From Archilochus colubris (taxonomy: Eukaryota > Chordata > Aves > Apodiformes > Trochilidae): 64,000 nt of DNA. The stretch spans positions 62,377,810 to 62,441,809 of the forward strand of contig CM041083.1 in the NCBI GenBank assembly GCA_023079485.1, written 5' to 3'. The notes under the pieces were generated by a model. The model saw only the letters and a list, made by a program, of their open reading frames with translations, did no database searches and had not been told where the DNA came from. Position 1 is the first letter of the stretch. Every line of letters starts with the position of its first letter. The position numbers and the translations under genes were made by a program. Shown here in pieces: positions 22,927 to 35,800 of the stretch.

Positions 22927-25814
22927 CTAATTTGACAGGGTAGCACATTTTTGCTTTAGCATGAAAAACTCCAAAATACAGAAAAAACTCACTGCCAGTC
23001 TCAGCAGTGATTTTAGTGCTTCCCTTTGCCATATAGTGTGATTTTACTTTCTGGTTTCTTAACTGACAGAGGCAGAAAAGTGTGACCAGTTTCCCAGATA
23101 GAGGATTTCATGTGTGCAAACTTTACCTTCCCTTGAATTTGTCACCAGGAGTTTTATAGCGAGCCATGGCTCAGAATATGAAACTGCCTGAGTTGTAGAA
23201 GGTGCAAAGAAGGCATTTTCTGTTTGAAACTTTCATAGGTTGCACTTGCACACCCTGAAGGTCAGTGGTGGCTGCTTTCATACATGAAGCACAGCAGTGA
23301 AAAGCACTGCATGTCTCTGAGAAAATCCTAAGGTAACTATTATTAATGTATTATTTCCATCAGGAGCAAATATACAACAACAACAAAACCAAACCTAGAT
23401 ACTTAACACTGGCCTTAAAAGGTCCTTGCCTTTGCAAACACCATACTCTTGGTGGAGAAATTCCAGGACAGTGGCTTGGTTTGGGATTCATCCTGGGGTA
23501 AGAAAAGTCTGGGTGTCAGGATGATTTTACTTGTCTAGGAAAGCAAAACAATTAACCTGGAGCATTAGGCAGTGGAGCCAGCCTCAGCTTTTTGCTTCCT
23601 TCCTCTTTCCCTGGTGATCTCCTGAGGGTTGTGAGGTTTTGAAAATAAAGGAGCAAGCTCCTGGTCTGTGGTGCTGTGAGCAAAGGCTGGTGTTCCCTCT
23701 GTGTGAAAGGACAGAAAAGGAAATACTGCATTGTTGCTGGCTGTAGGCTGAATTTTTTGGAATTTATGCTTAATACTGAAATGTGAAAGGAATGACATGG
23801 TGGTGATTTCACCCCAAAGGACATATAGGACCCTGAGTCCCAAGGCCTAGGAACAGTGTGTGCTGAAAGATGACAGCTTAGATAAGTCCCTTTGTTATCC
23901 TGGTAACTGTGGGGTGCTTCTCCTATAGTGCTGCAAGCTTTTTTTAAATTGCAGTGTTTACTAAGGCTCTGCTGTTCTTGCTATTCAGTAAGCTTAAGTT
24001 ATGAATGAAGCTCAGCCCCCTCTGGGGAGGTGTATTGTAGAGGTGGATTTTGGCCTGTGGTTTACTTTTCTCTGAACCCAGTTCTTTAGACCATTTTTGC
24101 ATTGTGAGTCTGAGCAATAGCTTTAGCCACTGCTGTGTCCATGTCCTGTCTTCTGAGGAAGTGTTCATTAGTGATAAACAGCAATCTTCTCCTTCTTCTG
24201 CACTTAGTGATGATGTTTACTGTCACACTCAGATGTACCTGAGGCCACCAGAAGGCTCTGCTTCTTCAGCAACACATGGAAAAGGGAGTGCCCCAATGCT
24301 TAAAGCCTTGGATTCAGCCCAGCATATACACGTTCTGGCTGGTGACTGTCTTCCAGAGAAGCCCTGTGTTATCTTGAGAGAAAAATTACATCTCTTTGTT
24401 CCCATGTGCTGGAAGATGAGGCACAGTAATGAATGCTTCTTTTCCACCTCCACTTGTGCCATGTGACTGTTGTTTTAAGGCTCCCCCTCAAAAGGCAAGG
24501 ACTGTCTCTTTTAGGGATGCTTGTGGGGTTATGTGTCTTAATTTTTGAAGTCTGCTGTTTCAATGCGGTGACTGAACTCACTGCTTGCTAACTAAAGTTT
24601 ATTTGGAAACAGGACTGCTTTGGTATGGTGATGACTAATGTTGTGTGCACTCACAGAAAGACTTGTTTAGACATCCTTAGGTTGCAAAATTATCTACTCA
24701 CCAGGTAAGATAGGCCTGATTAAATTTTTACCCTGTTGTGTGTTTATATTATGACAGTCTTCAGTTACACTATCACATAACAATTTTTCTGCTCTATTGC
24801 CCAGAATGGATCGCGCTCATTTAATAGGAAACAATTCAATATTTTGTTTCTTCCTTGCCCAGAGCATGGCCCCAGGACCTATTTACTTCACGTTGTTCAA
24901 GTCTTGCTCTGAGACAAATTGACTTTGATAATTTCTCTGTGTACAAAGTACCAGGTGCTGGTATTTCCTTGCAGTTTGTTGCTTCAGTCTGTAATCTTTT
25001 AAAGTACTTTTGGCATAGTTTCTGGATGTGTAATTTCCTTGCTTTTCAAAAGAAGGGGAGGGAAGTGAATAGCCAGAAATTCTAGGGTGGGGAGTCACTG
25101 AACAGTTGGATCAAAACTTTGGATCCACCTCATCAACATCTGCTGTTTGAGAGAGCAGACTAGCTGGTGGCAGCAGTATATTGTGCTCTCTAGGAGTCAA
25201 TATTAAGAGATGGGGGACTTTTTCTCTTATGTGTTTGCTTGGAGGGGGGGCAACAGTGACATGATAATACCACTGGCATGTGCAGCTGCTTGTGGCATCC
25301 TTCTTTGTCTCCCCAGTTTGTTGTCCTGCCCCATCTGCTCCAGCCTGCCATCATCTCTTCCCTTGCTTGCTCCTCCTTAGTCATTTAATTGCTTCCCATC
25401 TTTGCTCCTTGAGCTTTACCTTTTGGGTCTTGTTGCTTTCTTTGAAAACTACTGTTATAAACTCCCTCTCCCTAGGAGAGCTATATGCTATCTTCCTAGC
25501 CTCAAAATCCTTGCCCAGCCACTTCAAGAACACCTACCTATATCCTTGTGCCATCTATCACACCCTCCATATGTTCCCCATTCCTCCTGTCTTTCAGGTT
25601 CAGTCTTTGCTGTGGGAGCTTTGCCCAGAGAGGGAGCAAGGTCCCTTCAGAGCTTTCCAGCTATCAGTGCTCACTGACTCTTTGCTTATCTCCTTTCCTG
25701 TGTGGGTTTCTGCTCTATGGGTTGTAAAACCTCTTTCTTTTTTACCTCTTTTCTTCATCTTTGGGGGTTCATCTTTCTTCTGCCCATACCTAACTCGGGA
25801 GTTCTTTAGTGTGA

Positions 25815-25988
25815 GCCTGGAACAGGTTGCCCAGAGAAGCTGATGATGCCCCCTTCCCAGAAGTGTTCAAGGCCAGGTTGGATGGGGCCTTGAGCAACCT
25901 GATCTAGTGGGAGGTGTCCCTGCCCATGGCAGGGGGGTTGGAACTACATCATCTTTAAGGTCCCTTCCAACCCGAACCAGTCTATGAA
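25815..25988 (+). mobile_element. CR1 LINE, 3' end fragment, plus strand
   Basis: The fragment starts with GCCTGGAACAGGTTGCCCAG, the sequence encoding the end of CR1 ORF2, and continues through GATCTAGTGGGAGGTGTCCC and GGTCCCTTCCAACCCGAACC to a TCTATGAA end. The ORF2 tail is too short to assign a subfamily. It is a 5'-truncated copy, as usual for CR1. Confidence 0.93.
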
Positions 25989-27315
25989 TTTTCCCCGTGC
26001 TTCCTGCTTGGTTTTGAGAAGGAGGAGGGACTGTAGAGAGCCAGGCACAAGCCAGGAGCCTGCTCTGCTTTGGTGCCTGGTGTGCCACAGGGCCACATGT
26101 GCTTGCACTTGTGGCTTATTTGTGTGTGGCAAAGCAGGCACTTGTACGTATGGTTGTTAGAATAGAAGAGGCTGGGTTGAAATTGTTGTTGGAATGGTTT
26201 AGCTGCTGTTCCAGATAGTGTTTTTTGTCTTGCAGTGCAGAAAAACACCTCTCTCACTCTTTTAAAATGTTTCTTTAAAAGGGAGTGGGCAGTACATAAG
26301 ATCCCCTGCACTATTAATATGTAGCAGTATCAAGAGGCACTGTTTATTTCAGTAAAGCAGCAAGTAAACTTAAGTAGTTTGACTTCACGTACATTAAATG
26401 TTAGAAAAAAGGGTCAGGACTGAGTCTGATGTTGTCTTTCTTATCTGATGATCACCTAACATGTTGTAGCTTCTTTTATTTATTATTATTTCTTTTTTAG
26501 GGAAGACTTCTAGTCTTTTAAAGGTCTTTTAGACTTTCAGTTAGTCCATGAAAAACCATTTTTGTCAATATGTAAGAGGAAACAGTGCTTGGGACAAAAA
26601 ACCACACTGTGTAAAACAGAATCAGGAGGAGAAGTTAAGGGCTGGCTTTGGTTGTTTTTCCCATCTTGTGAAAGATGCTGATTGCTTATTCATTCATGTG
26701 CAGAAGGTTTTTTATCTCATTAATGGCTCCTTCATTTAAGCCCTGCAGTTGCAGTCACTTCATTGTATGTCGGCCCCTTCTGTTCTCTCTGTTGCTAATT
26801 GGAAATTCCCAATTTGTAGGTGCAGTCTGTGTGTCCCAGAGCTGGCTCACGGGAGACTCAGTTCATTCCCTTTGCTTCACAGGACTGCCTTTCTATTCAC
26901 AGTTCATGGCAGTCTCATTAAACCAGCGTTTGAAATAGCAGCATGCCCATGTTCATCAGCTTTCTCTGAAAGCCCTGTAAACCAGTGTCAAGGAATTAAC
27001 AACGACTGAGAAACAGAAAAACTTTAATGGCTTGCCAGGCCATTTTCCTTGCAGTTAATCTGGGTTGGTTTGACATAGAATGGTATTTCAGTCACCCAGG
27101 AAATAAAAAAAACAACCAACAAAACACAATACTCGAAGACAGATGATGCCCAGATTATTTCCCCAGATCTAATCTAATTGAACAGTTTCTCTTGCACACC
27201 TTTGATTTCCAGGCACATTTTTTGGACATGTAGTAGAAACTTTTAGGCTTATTCTCAGGAGTGAAGGATTCATCCGTAACTACCTACCTCAATAAGAAGT
27301 GATGCTTTCTTTTAA

Positions 27316-27645
27316 AGAATCACAGAATAGTCATGGTTGGAAAGAACTTCTGAGATCAGCGAGTCCAACACACACACCAAGCAAAAAATCCTATCATCTC
27401 AGCTACTTAAGCATACCCTGAAGTGCCACATCTACTCATTTCTTAAATACCTTCAGGGATTGTGACTCTACCACCTCTCTGGGCAGCCTGTTCCAGCACC
27501 TGACCACTCTTTCAGTAAAGAAATTCTTCTTAATATCTAATCTAAACCACAACTTCAGACCATTTCCTCTGATCCTGTCATTATTCCCTTGGGAGAAATG
27601 TCCAGCACCCTGGGCTGGTCCATATCTCCCCTGTGAACCTGATGT
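27316..27645 (-). mobile_element. CR1 LINE, 5'-truncated 3' end, minus strand
   Basis: Read on the minus strand it encodes RIRGNGLKL, then [20 protein letters not shown] and [10 protein letters not shown], the C-terminal signature of CR1 ORF2. The 3' terminus lies at the low-coordinate side, where the + strand reads AAAGAATCACAGAATAGTCA. It differs from the CR1 at 37.4 kb in the final codons and untranslated region, so it belongs to another subfamily. The upper boundary is approximate. Confidence 0.92.
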
Positions 27646-29201
27646 CACAGCATCTATGAAGTGAAGGACAGGAGACACTCAGAACTAAGTGATGTGGATT
27701 TGTGTTTTCACAGGCTGATACAAGCAGTCATTTGTTCAAAACCACGAGGACACCAATCTCATCAACTATGACTTTAAGTGGATGGTTCCAGTTGTGTGAT
27801 GAGTGCTACTTTTATTTTTAATGCGAAGTAGCTGCTGAGGCCTGATGTTTGGTTTAAAAAGACAAAATCTGTTAGCATGTCTGATGCTTCTCTCATCCTC
27901 CCTGTATGCTTTCTAAGATTAATAGATCCTTCCCTGACTAGAAACTTAATCTTCAACTTAATCTGAAAAAGAAAAGTAGTTAATCCACTTTCACATTTTT
28001 AATTCAGTTATCCCAATATCCTTTTCCAACTTGTGCTTTAGCAACCTTAATCTTATACTTGACTTGGAAATGCTGGAACACACATTTCTCTCCTTACTGC
28101 AGACCTTTGAAATGCAAATTTTTTGTTGCTATTCTTTTTAAGTACTTTCCAGAATGTGTATTTCCCGGAAGCTGCAGCAGAGAAGGGACTCTTGTAAATG
28201 CATTCCACATTCTTATACATTCATGCTGAAATTCAGGTACTGGCTGAAGTGATCCTCAAAAGATGAGGTTTGTGCTTAGAACTCTGCTACCAAGGGTTGG
28301 TTTCCCAGGCCTGACAGGTCTCATAGCATCTGGTAAAGCTCTGCTTTGCCTTACAATTTCTCATTACTTCCCACAACTGATCATGAAATGGCTTAAATGA
28401 AAATCTTCTAATGAAATCTGTTGTGGTTGTTTTTATTTTATTCTTTTAACCTCCTTTCTTAAAGGTTGTCTTAAGGAATTATCATTCTTTAGTGTGTGGA
28501 TAATTCCATTGTACCCTGTTTAAAGCTTTTATTGGTAGTGTGTTTGCCATAGCTCCTCGGTTCAGGCAGGGGGCTGAAAGTCTGCTCTAATCTCTCCTTT
28601 TGTTGATTTATGAACCCCTTGTTTTTTGCAAATCAGCTGTACAGTAAGGAAAGATTACACATAAAATTTGTACTTTGAAACAAACTGTGGTTGCACTTTG
28701 GTTATACTAGGAGAAAATCTATGGAATAAAATACGGTTCCTTTTAATCTGTGCAAGATGCCAACAAACCTGCTGGGTTCTTTTTTTAGAAGAGAAAAATT
28801 AGAAGGAAAATCTGTCTGTTCTCTGTTTTTCATGGGGATGATGACTTTATTGATTGTTCAAAAGAAAATTCAGGGAGATGGTAATTATCAGTCAAGGGTG
28901 GAAAGGAGAGGGAACATTACCTTTATTTCCCTTCCATAAAATACAGTTTTATCCAATCATACAATGCCATTACACATATTGTTCTTGCCAAGCTATGTTA
29001 GGAATTTCTGTAGAGACAAAGCTGCCTTGGGTTCTCTTGCAATATTTTGACATTGCTTGATTTAATTGCATTTACTGTAATCTCTGCTTAATCTTATGAC
29101 AACAGCTTGTTTCACTGCTGTGCCTGTGAGTTATCAGTAAGTGTCTGAAGCAAAGATGTTGCTTTTGTATTTTGGTAGTAAGCTCACTTCATTTCTTTTT
29201 C

Positions 29202-29335
29202 TCCCTTTTCTCTCCTTTTCTCTCCTTTTCTCTCCTTTTCTCTCCTTTTCTCTCCTTTTCTCTCCTTTTCTCTCCTTTTCTCTCCTTTTCTCTCCTTTTC
29301 TCTCCTTTTCTCTCCTTTTCTCTCCTTTTCTCTCC
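29202..29335. repeat. Perfect 10-bp tandem repeat (TTTTCTCTCC)n
   Basis: About 13 head-to-tail copies of a decanucleotide run with almost no variation, entirely pyrimidine on the + strand. Open frames crossing it on either strand (LSFSLLFSPF-type or KGEKRREKER-type repeats) are artefacts of the repeat, since 10-bp units shift frame and give a 30-bp protein period. The near-perfect units point to recent expansion. Confidence 0.97.
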
Positions 29336-29489
29336 AGTGTTAATTATGTCACAAATTGATGTCAGAAGATGGATTGCTCGGAGTACAAATGTTTTTGGTA
29401 TAAGTGTCAGAATTTTCATCTTGAGATAGCTGTCACCTTTCTGTGGTCTAAATGGCTGCTAATGACAGTCTTTCTAATCTACCTGTTAC

Positions 29490-29513
29490 AGATCAGCATT
29501 CCTTTGCTGATCT
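29490..29513. repeat. Perfect 9-bp inverted repeat
   Basis: AGATCAGCA (29490-29498) and TGCTGATCT (29505-29513) are exact reverse complements around a 6-nt loop. It is a short hairpin of unknown meaning. Confidence 0.75.
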
Positions 29514-29830
29514 TGGCTGATGTACAGTGGATGCACTATTATGAACCTGCTTATGATCCTGAATGGTATCTCCATCATGGAATTACTCAGTGTGGAAAAC
29601 TGAATTCCTTCAGTCATTGCTCATATAAACTTTTGGAGATGATGGATAGATTTTCACCCAGAAGACATATGTTGATACATTTGGTTTAGTGCCATGGATG
29701 AATATGAATATAGGAATTTTTGCATGATATTTTGGATAATTATTCCATTCCTTCCTTTTACTTCATTTTTCTCTACATTAGAATTTGTCTATTGAACTCA
29801 TATCAGTATATTCACCGTAACAGAAGAACA

Positions 29831-30570
29831 TTGTGGGAATACCATATCAAACCAGTGGTCTGTTTAGTTCTAGCATCTGTTTTCTGACTGTGGTCAATAC
29901 TAGATGGCACACAGAGAAGAAAAGAATGGGAATGGGGCCAGTGCAGGGTTATCTTTCCTCACCATGCATGCTAAGCATGTGCCAGTCAGTGGTTTAGAGT
30001 CTATGAATCTTCATGCTTTATCTGGAGCATTGTGTTTAAGACCTCTCCACGAATCTGTCTCTGTGGAGTTGATTAATTCTGTTTTTAGAACCCTTCTCTG
30101 ACTTTGAGGACACCTTGTCACAGTGAGTTCTGTGATTTAATTACACACCATAGGAAGAAATCTTTCCCTTTACTTGAAAACTGATAATTTCAATGGGAGC
30201 CCTTTGACTTTGTGTGATAAGAACTAGAAAGTAATTTCTCTGGTTCACTTCCCCAAGCCCTTCATAATTTAATAGTATCTTTATATGTACTCCCTTTCTA
30301 GAGTGGAGAGCCCTGTTCTGTTGAAAATCTCCACATGCAAAAGCTATTCTGGGTGTCTGATGAGCCTATTACCCTTTCCTGTGCCTCTTTGATCTTTATT
30401 AGATCCTTAGAAAACTGGGCAGAGGAAGGGGAGATTTTGGAATAATGTGCTGTACATCAGATGCAGGGACACACTGGATTTTTATTCAGTGTATTATTGC
30501 TTGTTTCTGTTCTGTTTCTTTCTAAACATGGCAGCTGCTTATGCTGCTCACAAGCTGCATTTTCAATGCT
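29831..30570 (-). mobile_element. Ancient sauropsid CR1 relic, minus strand
   Basis: The + strand follows, block by block and with heavy divergence, the reverse-complement order of an old CR1 family abundant in turtle and crocodilian genomes: CCAGTGGTCTGTTTAG..., TTTTCTGACTGTGGTCAAT, then a TTCTGTGATTTAATTACACA region, GAAGAAATCTTTCCCTTT, CAATGGGAGCCCTTTGACTT, a run around GAGCCCTGTTCTG, and CATTCTGTT-like sequence near 30.5 kb. No open frame survives. The match is from memory of that consensus. The boundaries are approximate. Confidence 0.72.
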
Positions 30571-32491
30571 GATTTATGGCACCACCCTTATTTTTTTTTT
30601 CTTTATTATCTTGCTCTGACTGCAGTCTGTGGAGGTAATTGAGATGTACAGTAAAAAAAAAAAAACCTGAATGGAAAATCTGAGTATCTTTTATGACTGT
30701 CTTTTCAATTCTCTGCACTGGCTTTGGCTGGAGAGCATCCTGCAACTGCCTGGCCTGTTCCTCATTACAGGGGAGTGGCTGGAACAAGATGCTGCACTAA
30801 CCTAAGATGAGCCAAGCTGATTTCAGGGCCAGAAATGACACCACCAGACTTCGTAGATGAGGTATTTGGGCCTCAGTTACCTAGATATACATTCATGATA
30901 TAATGTCCCTTTTTTAACTGCTATGTGGGGATAAGTAATAACTCAAAGTAACCTGGCTTGGGCAAAAATCCTGGGCTTCCTCAGATACCCACTCCGTCTC
31001 CACCACACAGAATCCTTCTCATTGCTGTTTCTCAGCTTCAGAGGTTTTCTCCTCCTCTTTAATATTATAGTTACAGTGCAAAGGTGCTGCAGCTGCTATC
31101 TGGGCTGCCCAGGACCCAGCGTGTGCATTGCCCTCTCTGTCCAAGTGTCTGTGCTCCAGCAGCCAGAGAGAAGCAGCAATACCTTTCTTGCTTTCCAAAG
31201 GGCAAAAAGTCTGAGCATTTGCCCAAATTCAGAAACAAAATCTGACATAAAGCAGAAGCTTAATCCAGGATTTTTCAAATCTGAAGCAGATCCACCTCAG
31301 CAAAAGCCTTTCTATTTCTGCCAGTAAATTGACAATTTCTCTTAAAGTTTGCTGAAAAGATGAAACCCCTCCCCCCTTTCCCACAAGCCGAAAGCTTCAG
31401 CATTTGTTGTTGTTAAGTGAAGATCTAGACAGTGCAAGCTGTGATAGTTGCTGTCCCAGGGCTTTCATGTCACTATTTGTTGCATTATTTGATTTGATCT
31501 GATTTGGCCTCTTGACTCCATCAAAAGCACCTTTCAGTGTGGATTAATTAAGAGAATTGTATTTTCTTCTTTCATTTGCCTTTAAAAGAGGGATGCTCCC
31601 AAATGGCACTAGGGAAGGAAGGAGATGTTTTACTCTCTGCATCAGCCAGACTTTTGTTGTAGACCAGAGGCTTTCTCTGCTCTCCGTTACACTTTCGGAG
31701 TCTCCTTTTTTGATGGATTGAAGGTGCTCTCTCCTGGGAGTTTGGAAATGCCAGAATCAAATGAGACACCCCTTAGTGGCAACCCAGTTCAAACCAGCAG
31801 CTTTCTATAATGAAGATGACTTTAATATTGCAGCACCCTGTCTCTGCATAGCACTCAGTTAATTACGAAGTGTGAATAAGGAATATGTTTCACAGTGCCT
31901 TGGCAATTTTCTGAGTTCACTGATCCATAAACAAGATTATTCCCTGATAGTCCTTCATCTCTGCCATTATTACACAAGGATGTTCAACTTTATATTGAAT
32001 TAAAAATTACCATCTCTACAGTTTGTTGAGCCACAGCTAATCTTTTGCGAGTTCTATCCGGAATTAACTATTTTAAAATTACTTAGTTATCTGGGGAAGA
32101 GAGAAGCTTCTGTCATTCCTGCTATGCCAGTTTTATCAAGTCTACACTGTAGCAACTCTCTGCTGGGAAATGTGGATTTGGCCTGTTTTTCTGTTTTTTC
32201 AAAGTCCCTGACAGTGTTGGGCAGTTCATGTTTTTGGGAGGGAATTGGCTTCATCAAAGTATGTGAAGGTCTTTTACAGTTCTTTCAGCTGCTGCCAAAC
32301 CAGGAGTGAGGGACTAAATTTGGTACCCAAATGCCAGCTGTCCAGCTCAACCTCTCCCTGGCCCTCAGATGGTTTGTACAGGGTGGAAATGACACAGGCT
32401 ATTGACGCAGAACTTTCACCCATCTTGAGATCTCTCAGGGTTGTGCAGAGATACAACTCCTCCAAGACATTTTTACCATTACTGAGAGCAT

Positions 32492-32880
32492 CATAATAGA
32501 TCTTTAAGGTCAAGAGGGGCCATTTATGATCATCTAGTCTGAGCAGGAGCATGTTGTAAGAGACAGAGTTTGTCTAAGAATTACTGCATGAAGCCTGCAT
32601 TTCTCTTTGAGCTGTGTCACACATCTGTCAGCAGCCCTGGCCTTAAAGATTTGATGTGAGGGAGTATTTGGAATATCCTTAGGTGGATGGTTGCAGGGGT
32701 ATGCTGTTCTCACAGTTAAAAACGTGTGCCTATTTCTAGTCTGATTTATCTAATTTCAGCTTCCAAGCACTGGATCTCATTATGTCTTTTTCCACTAGAT
32801 TAAACAGGGCTCTCCTAGCTGAAAGTTTTGCAGTCTGTGATGCTTGTTTTATCACTCTTCCAAATAGACTGAAAGGCTGG
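32492..32880 (-). mobile_element. Second ancient sauropsid CR1 relic, minus strand
   Basis: The segment opens with a degraded 3' end (AAGGTCAAGAGGGGCCATTT, then ATGATCATCTAGTCTGA), the reverse complement of an old CR1 terminus. It continues through TACTGCATGAAGCCTGCATT, CACAGTTAAAAACGTGTGCC, TTTCTAGTCTGATTTATCT, CAGCTTCCAAGCACTGGATC and CCACTAGATTAAACAGGGC, in the order expected for the old family. All reading frames are broken. It differs from the relic at 29.8 kb in its 3' end, so it is probably a separate subfamily. Confidence 0.75.
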
Positions 32881-35800
32881 ACTTCCTCAGGGTATGTCTG
32901 CCCAGCAGCAACTGTTGTGATGCAGTTTTATGTACTCAGATCTGAACAAGTCTTATATTAGGTAGCTTAGATCCTACTAATAATATGCCTGCAATGTCAC
33001 TGAGATCAGACATGGTGAAGCAAGCTAAGCATTTGCCAACCTCCTTTCTTTTTTTCCTCATTTTTCTTTTTTTGTTTAATTTATTTTTTCCCATGGATGT
33101 CATGCTAAACCGTTCTAAAACAGAGAAATAGAGTTCATTTTTTTTGCAGCAACAAAAAATTTACATACTGTAAAAGTCAGTGCTTTGCTGAGTAAAAACA
33201 AATAGATTAAGGTAAAATTAGCGTAGCTTTGGTAATAAATCCCTGTGGGGCAAGAAGAAGATCTTCCCGTGTGTTTGTTGTGTTTCTAGCACAACAGTGT
33301 TTCAATCTTAATTGGAAAATTAGTCATATGAGGAGGTGCACTTGATACTGCATCTGCACACACAGATGACATTTGGATAGTGTGCTGCTCTTGATCTTGC
33401 CAGCATTGCCATGGAATCCTTAATGAACACAAGTGCTCAGAGTCTGGAGTTGACATTTTGTCTGGAAGGGCTGTGAGTGAACACGCAGTTTTTAAAAGGC
33501 TTCACAGAGCCCTTGTTCACAGTAAAGCTGGAGAAAAGGAGATGGAGAAAATTTGGACAGGCAAAGACAAAATTGTCTCTCACTATATAGTTTCTAACAG
33601 GTTTTATATTGAATCTGGTTTTAGAAACAAGATAATATATAGATTGTTGTCTTTATTTTGCATTCAGTATGTTTTATAATCAGGCAGCATAATTGCAGAG
33701 GGCAAAAATCACTTCTGCTGAATTGCTGGCAGCCTTATCTGGACTGTGCAGGAAGCTGTCAGAGAAGCAGGGATGTCAGGTGTTGACCTTCGTTGATGAT
33801 GCTTCATTTGCAAGATTTAGTCATATTAAAGCACAAAGTAAGATGATTAGTTTGGCTCTGGGTTCAATTTTTAAGTAGATGTAAGACATAACATCAGCTT
33901 TTTTCCTTTATACCATCTGAGACTGTGACCTAGCTGGTGGACTACTCCATGGGTACCATTATCTTTTACTTAACAAGTTTCGTGTTCTCACATTTCATTT
34001 TTTAAGAATCTATCATTACCTCTTCAGACACCCCTTACAAATTAGAGGTGCATCTTGCATAACTGGAGTGCAATTATTGTTCCATTACCAAGTAATGAAG
34101 TGCACACTTATATGGAAAGAATGATGACCCCAAATATGATGAAGTTCAGCAAGATTCCCAAGATAATTTCTAGAAGTGTTTTCTGCCTTCAAAGCTTAGT
34201 ATTTTAATGGGTCGCAGATCTGATGTCCAATATCTTATTTAAAAGACTATTCAGGAAGAAAATGTGTGTGACAGCTTGAAAAAGAGAACTATTTCTGTAT
34301 CAAAGTCAAGGGAAGTGTTTTGTATCTTCATGAAAGTTGCCTCTGTCATGGCCCAGGGTTTGAGATTACTGACTTTGATTTAGTGTGGTGCTTTGTTGTT
34401 ACTGGCCCCCTGGTAATTCTGCCAGGACATGGAGGAGGCTTCTAGGGAGGCAAGACTCATGCGATTTCAGCGAGGCATGGTCATCCCCCAAGTTACATTT
34501 GAAGAAAATGACTGTTGTTTTCAACTGGATAAAGTTGCAGGGCTCTTGAGCGAGTCCAGATGATGCTCCTAGGGCCTTCCTTTGAAATGTGGGATTCCCA
34601 GCACAGTCGTTTGAAGGAGTAATGCTTCCTGCCAATTAGGACTTGTCTTCTCTTGGGCTTCCAGACATTGAGGTATTTGAGCATGAAATTATTTTGAATA
34701 TTTAGTCCTCACGCTTAATGCTTTTTTGAGTAGAGCTTAGTGTGATGATCACAACCTGCTAATCCCTCTAGCAGAGTCCCCCAGTAACTGGGACACATAA
34801 TCAGGATGATTACTGGGTCATTGCAACCAAACAGCTGGTGTCGAGCCCTGTAACTCTGTTTGCATTTGTTACAGCTGAGGTTTCCACATCTCTGCTATCC
34901 TTGTGGCAGGATGCAGGCCCCTTACAAGTGAACAGTGCAGATCTGACCGGTTTGCTAAACCTACCTTTGGAATTCTTCTCACTGCCTTAAGATAGGCTTG
35001 GTGAATTGCCAACCACTAATTTTAAAAGCCTTTTCTAATTTGTTAATGCTTGTTTTGTTCAATAGCTTCTCTGATTGAGCTGCCGTGGCTTTAGCAAGAA
35101 GAGAGGTGTACTCTGATTCAGTGAAAGAAAAACAAACCTCAAATGAACCAATACGACCCAGAAGACAGTTTGCAGGGGGTCTTAAAGTAATGTTCTCCTT
35201 CTTGTCAAAGGAACATCAGATGGTAAAGGCATCATCAGACTGTGCTCATCAGGCACAGTCTTCTGTTCCCATGTACAACCAGTTACCTCATCCCTTTCAC
35301 AGGTTGGCTGAGTGCTGCCTTGTGTCCAGCTGGATCATCTCCATGGGTCCTGGTGGAAGGCTTCTCTACATTCTGATGAATTTGCTTGGAAAGCTTTCTT
35401 TTCTCATCCTAAATGTCTCAATGGCAATTTTATGCCCACTTAACCCTTGTGTTTACATTTTCTTTTAACATATGTGCATTTCTTTTGTCTTTCTTTGTGT
35501 CCCTGTGTGTAAAGGTGGAGGCACAGGAAACTAAAGAGACTGTCAAGTGAAATAATAGACTGATGTTAAAGTGTACAACTTTATTTCATAAATGTTCCTG
35601 GGGAGGGAACTCAGAGGATTTCCATGGGTTGTTAACTAAATAATGTAATAAATAACCTTCTTTAACTGGTGTTCTCTAGGCAAGCTTTGTGTAGTGACAA
35701 TGTCTGAGATTCCCCAGAGAAGCTGCCTTTGCTTTTGCCAAGGAGAAGGATATGTTTGGAGTATTTGCTTTTTATTTTTAATTATTTTCTTTGGTCAAAT

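Noticed and set aside
25280..25843. 187-codon frame on the plus strand
   Set aside because: Pyrimidine-rich composition explains openness, and the 3' end runs into a CR1 fragment. Not a gene.
29141..29429. Repetitive Phe/Leu/Ser-rich and Lys/Arg/Glu-rich frames
   Set aside because: Produced by the 10-bp tandem repeat in every frame; not coding.
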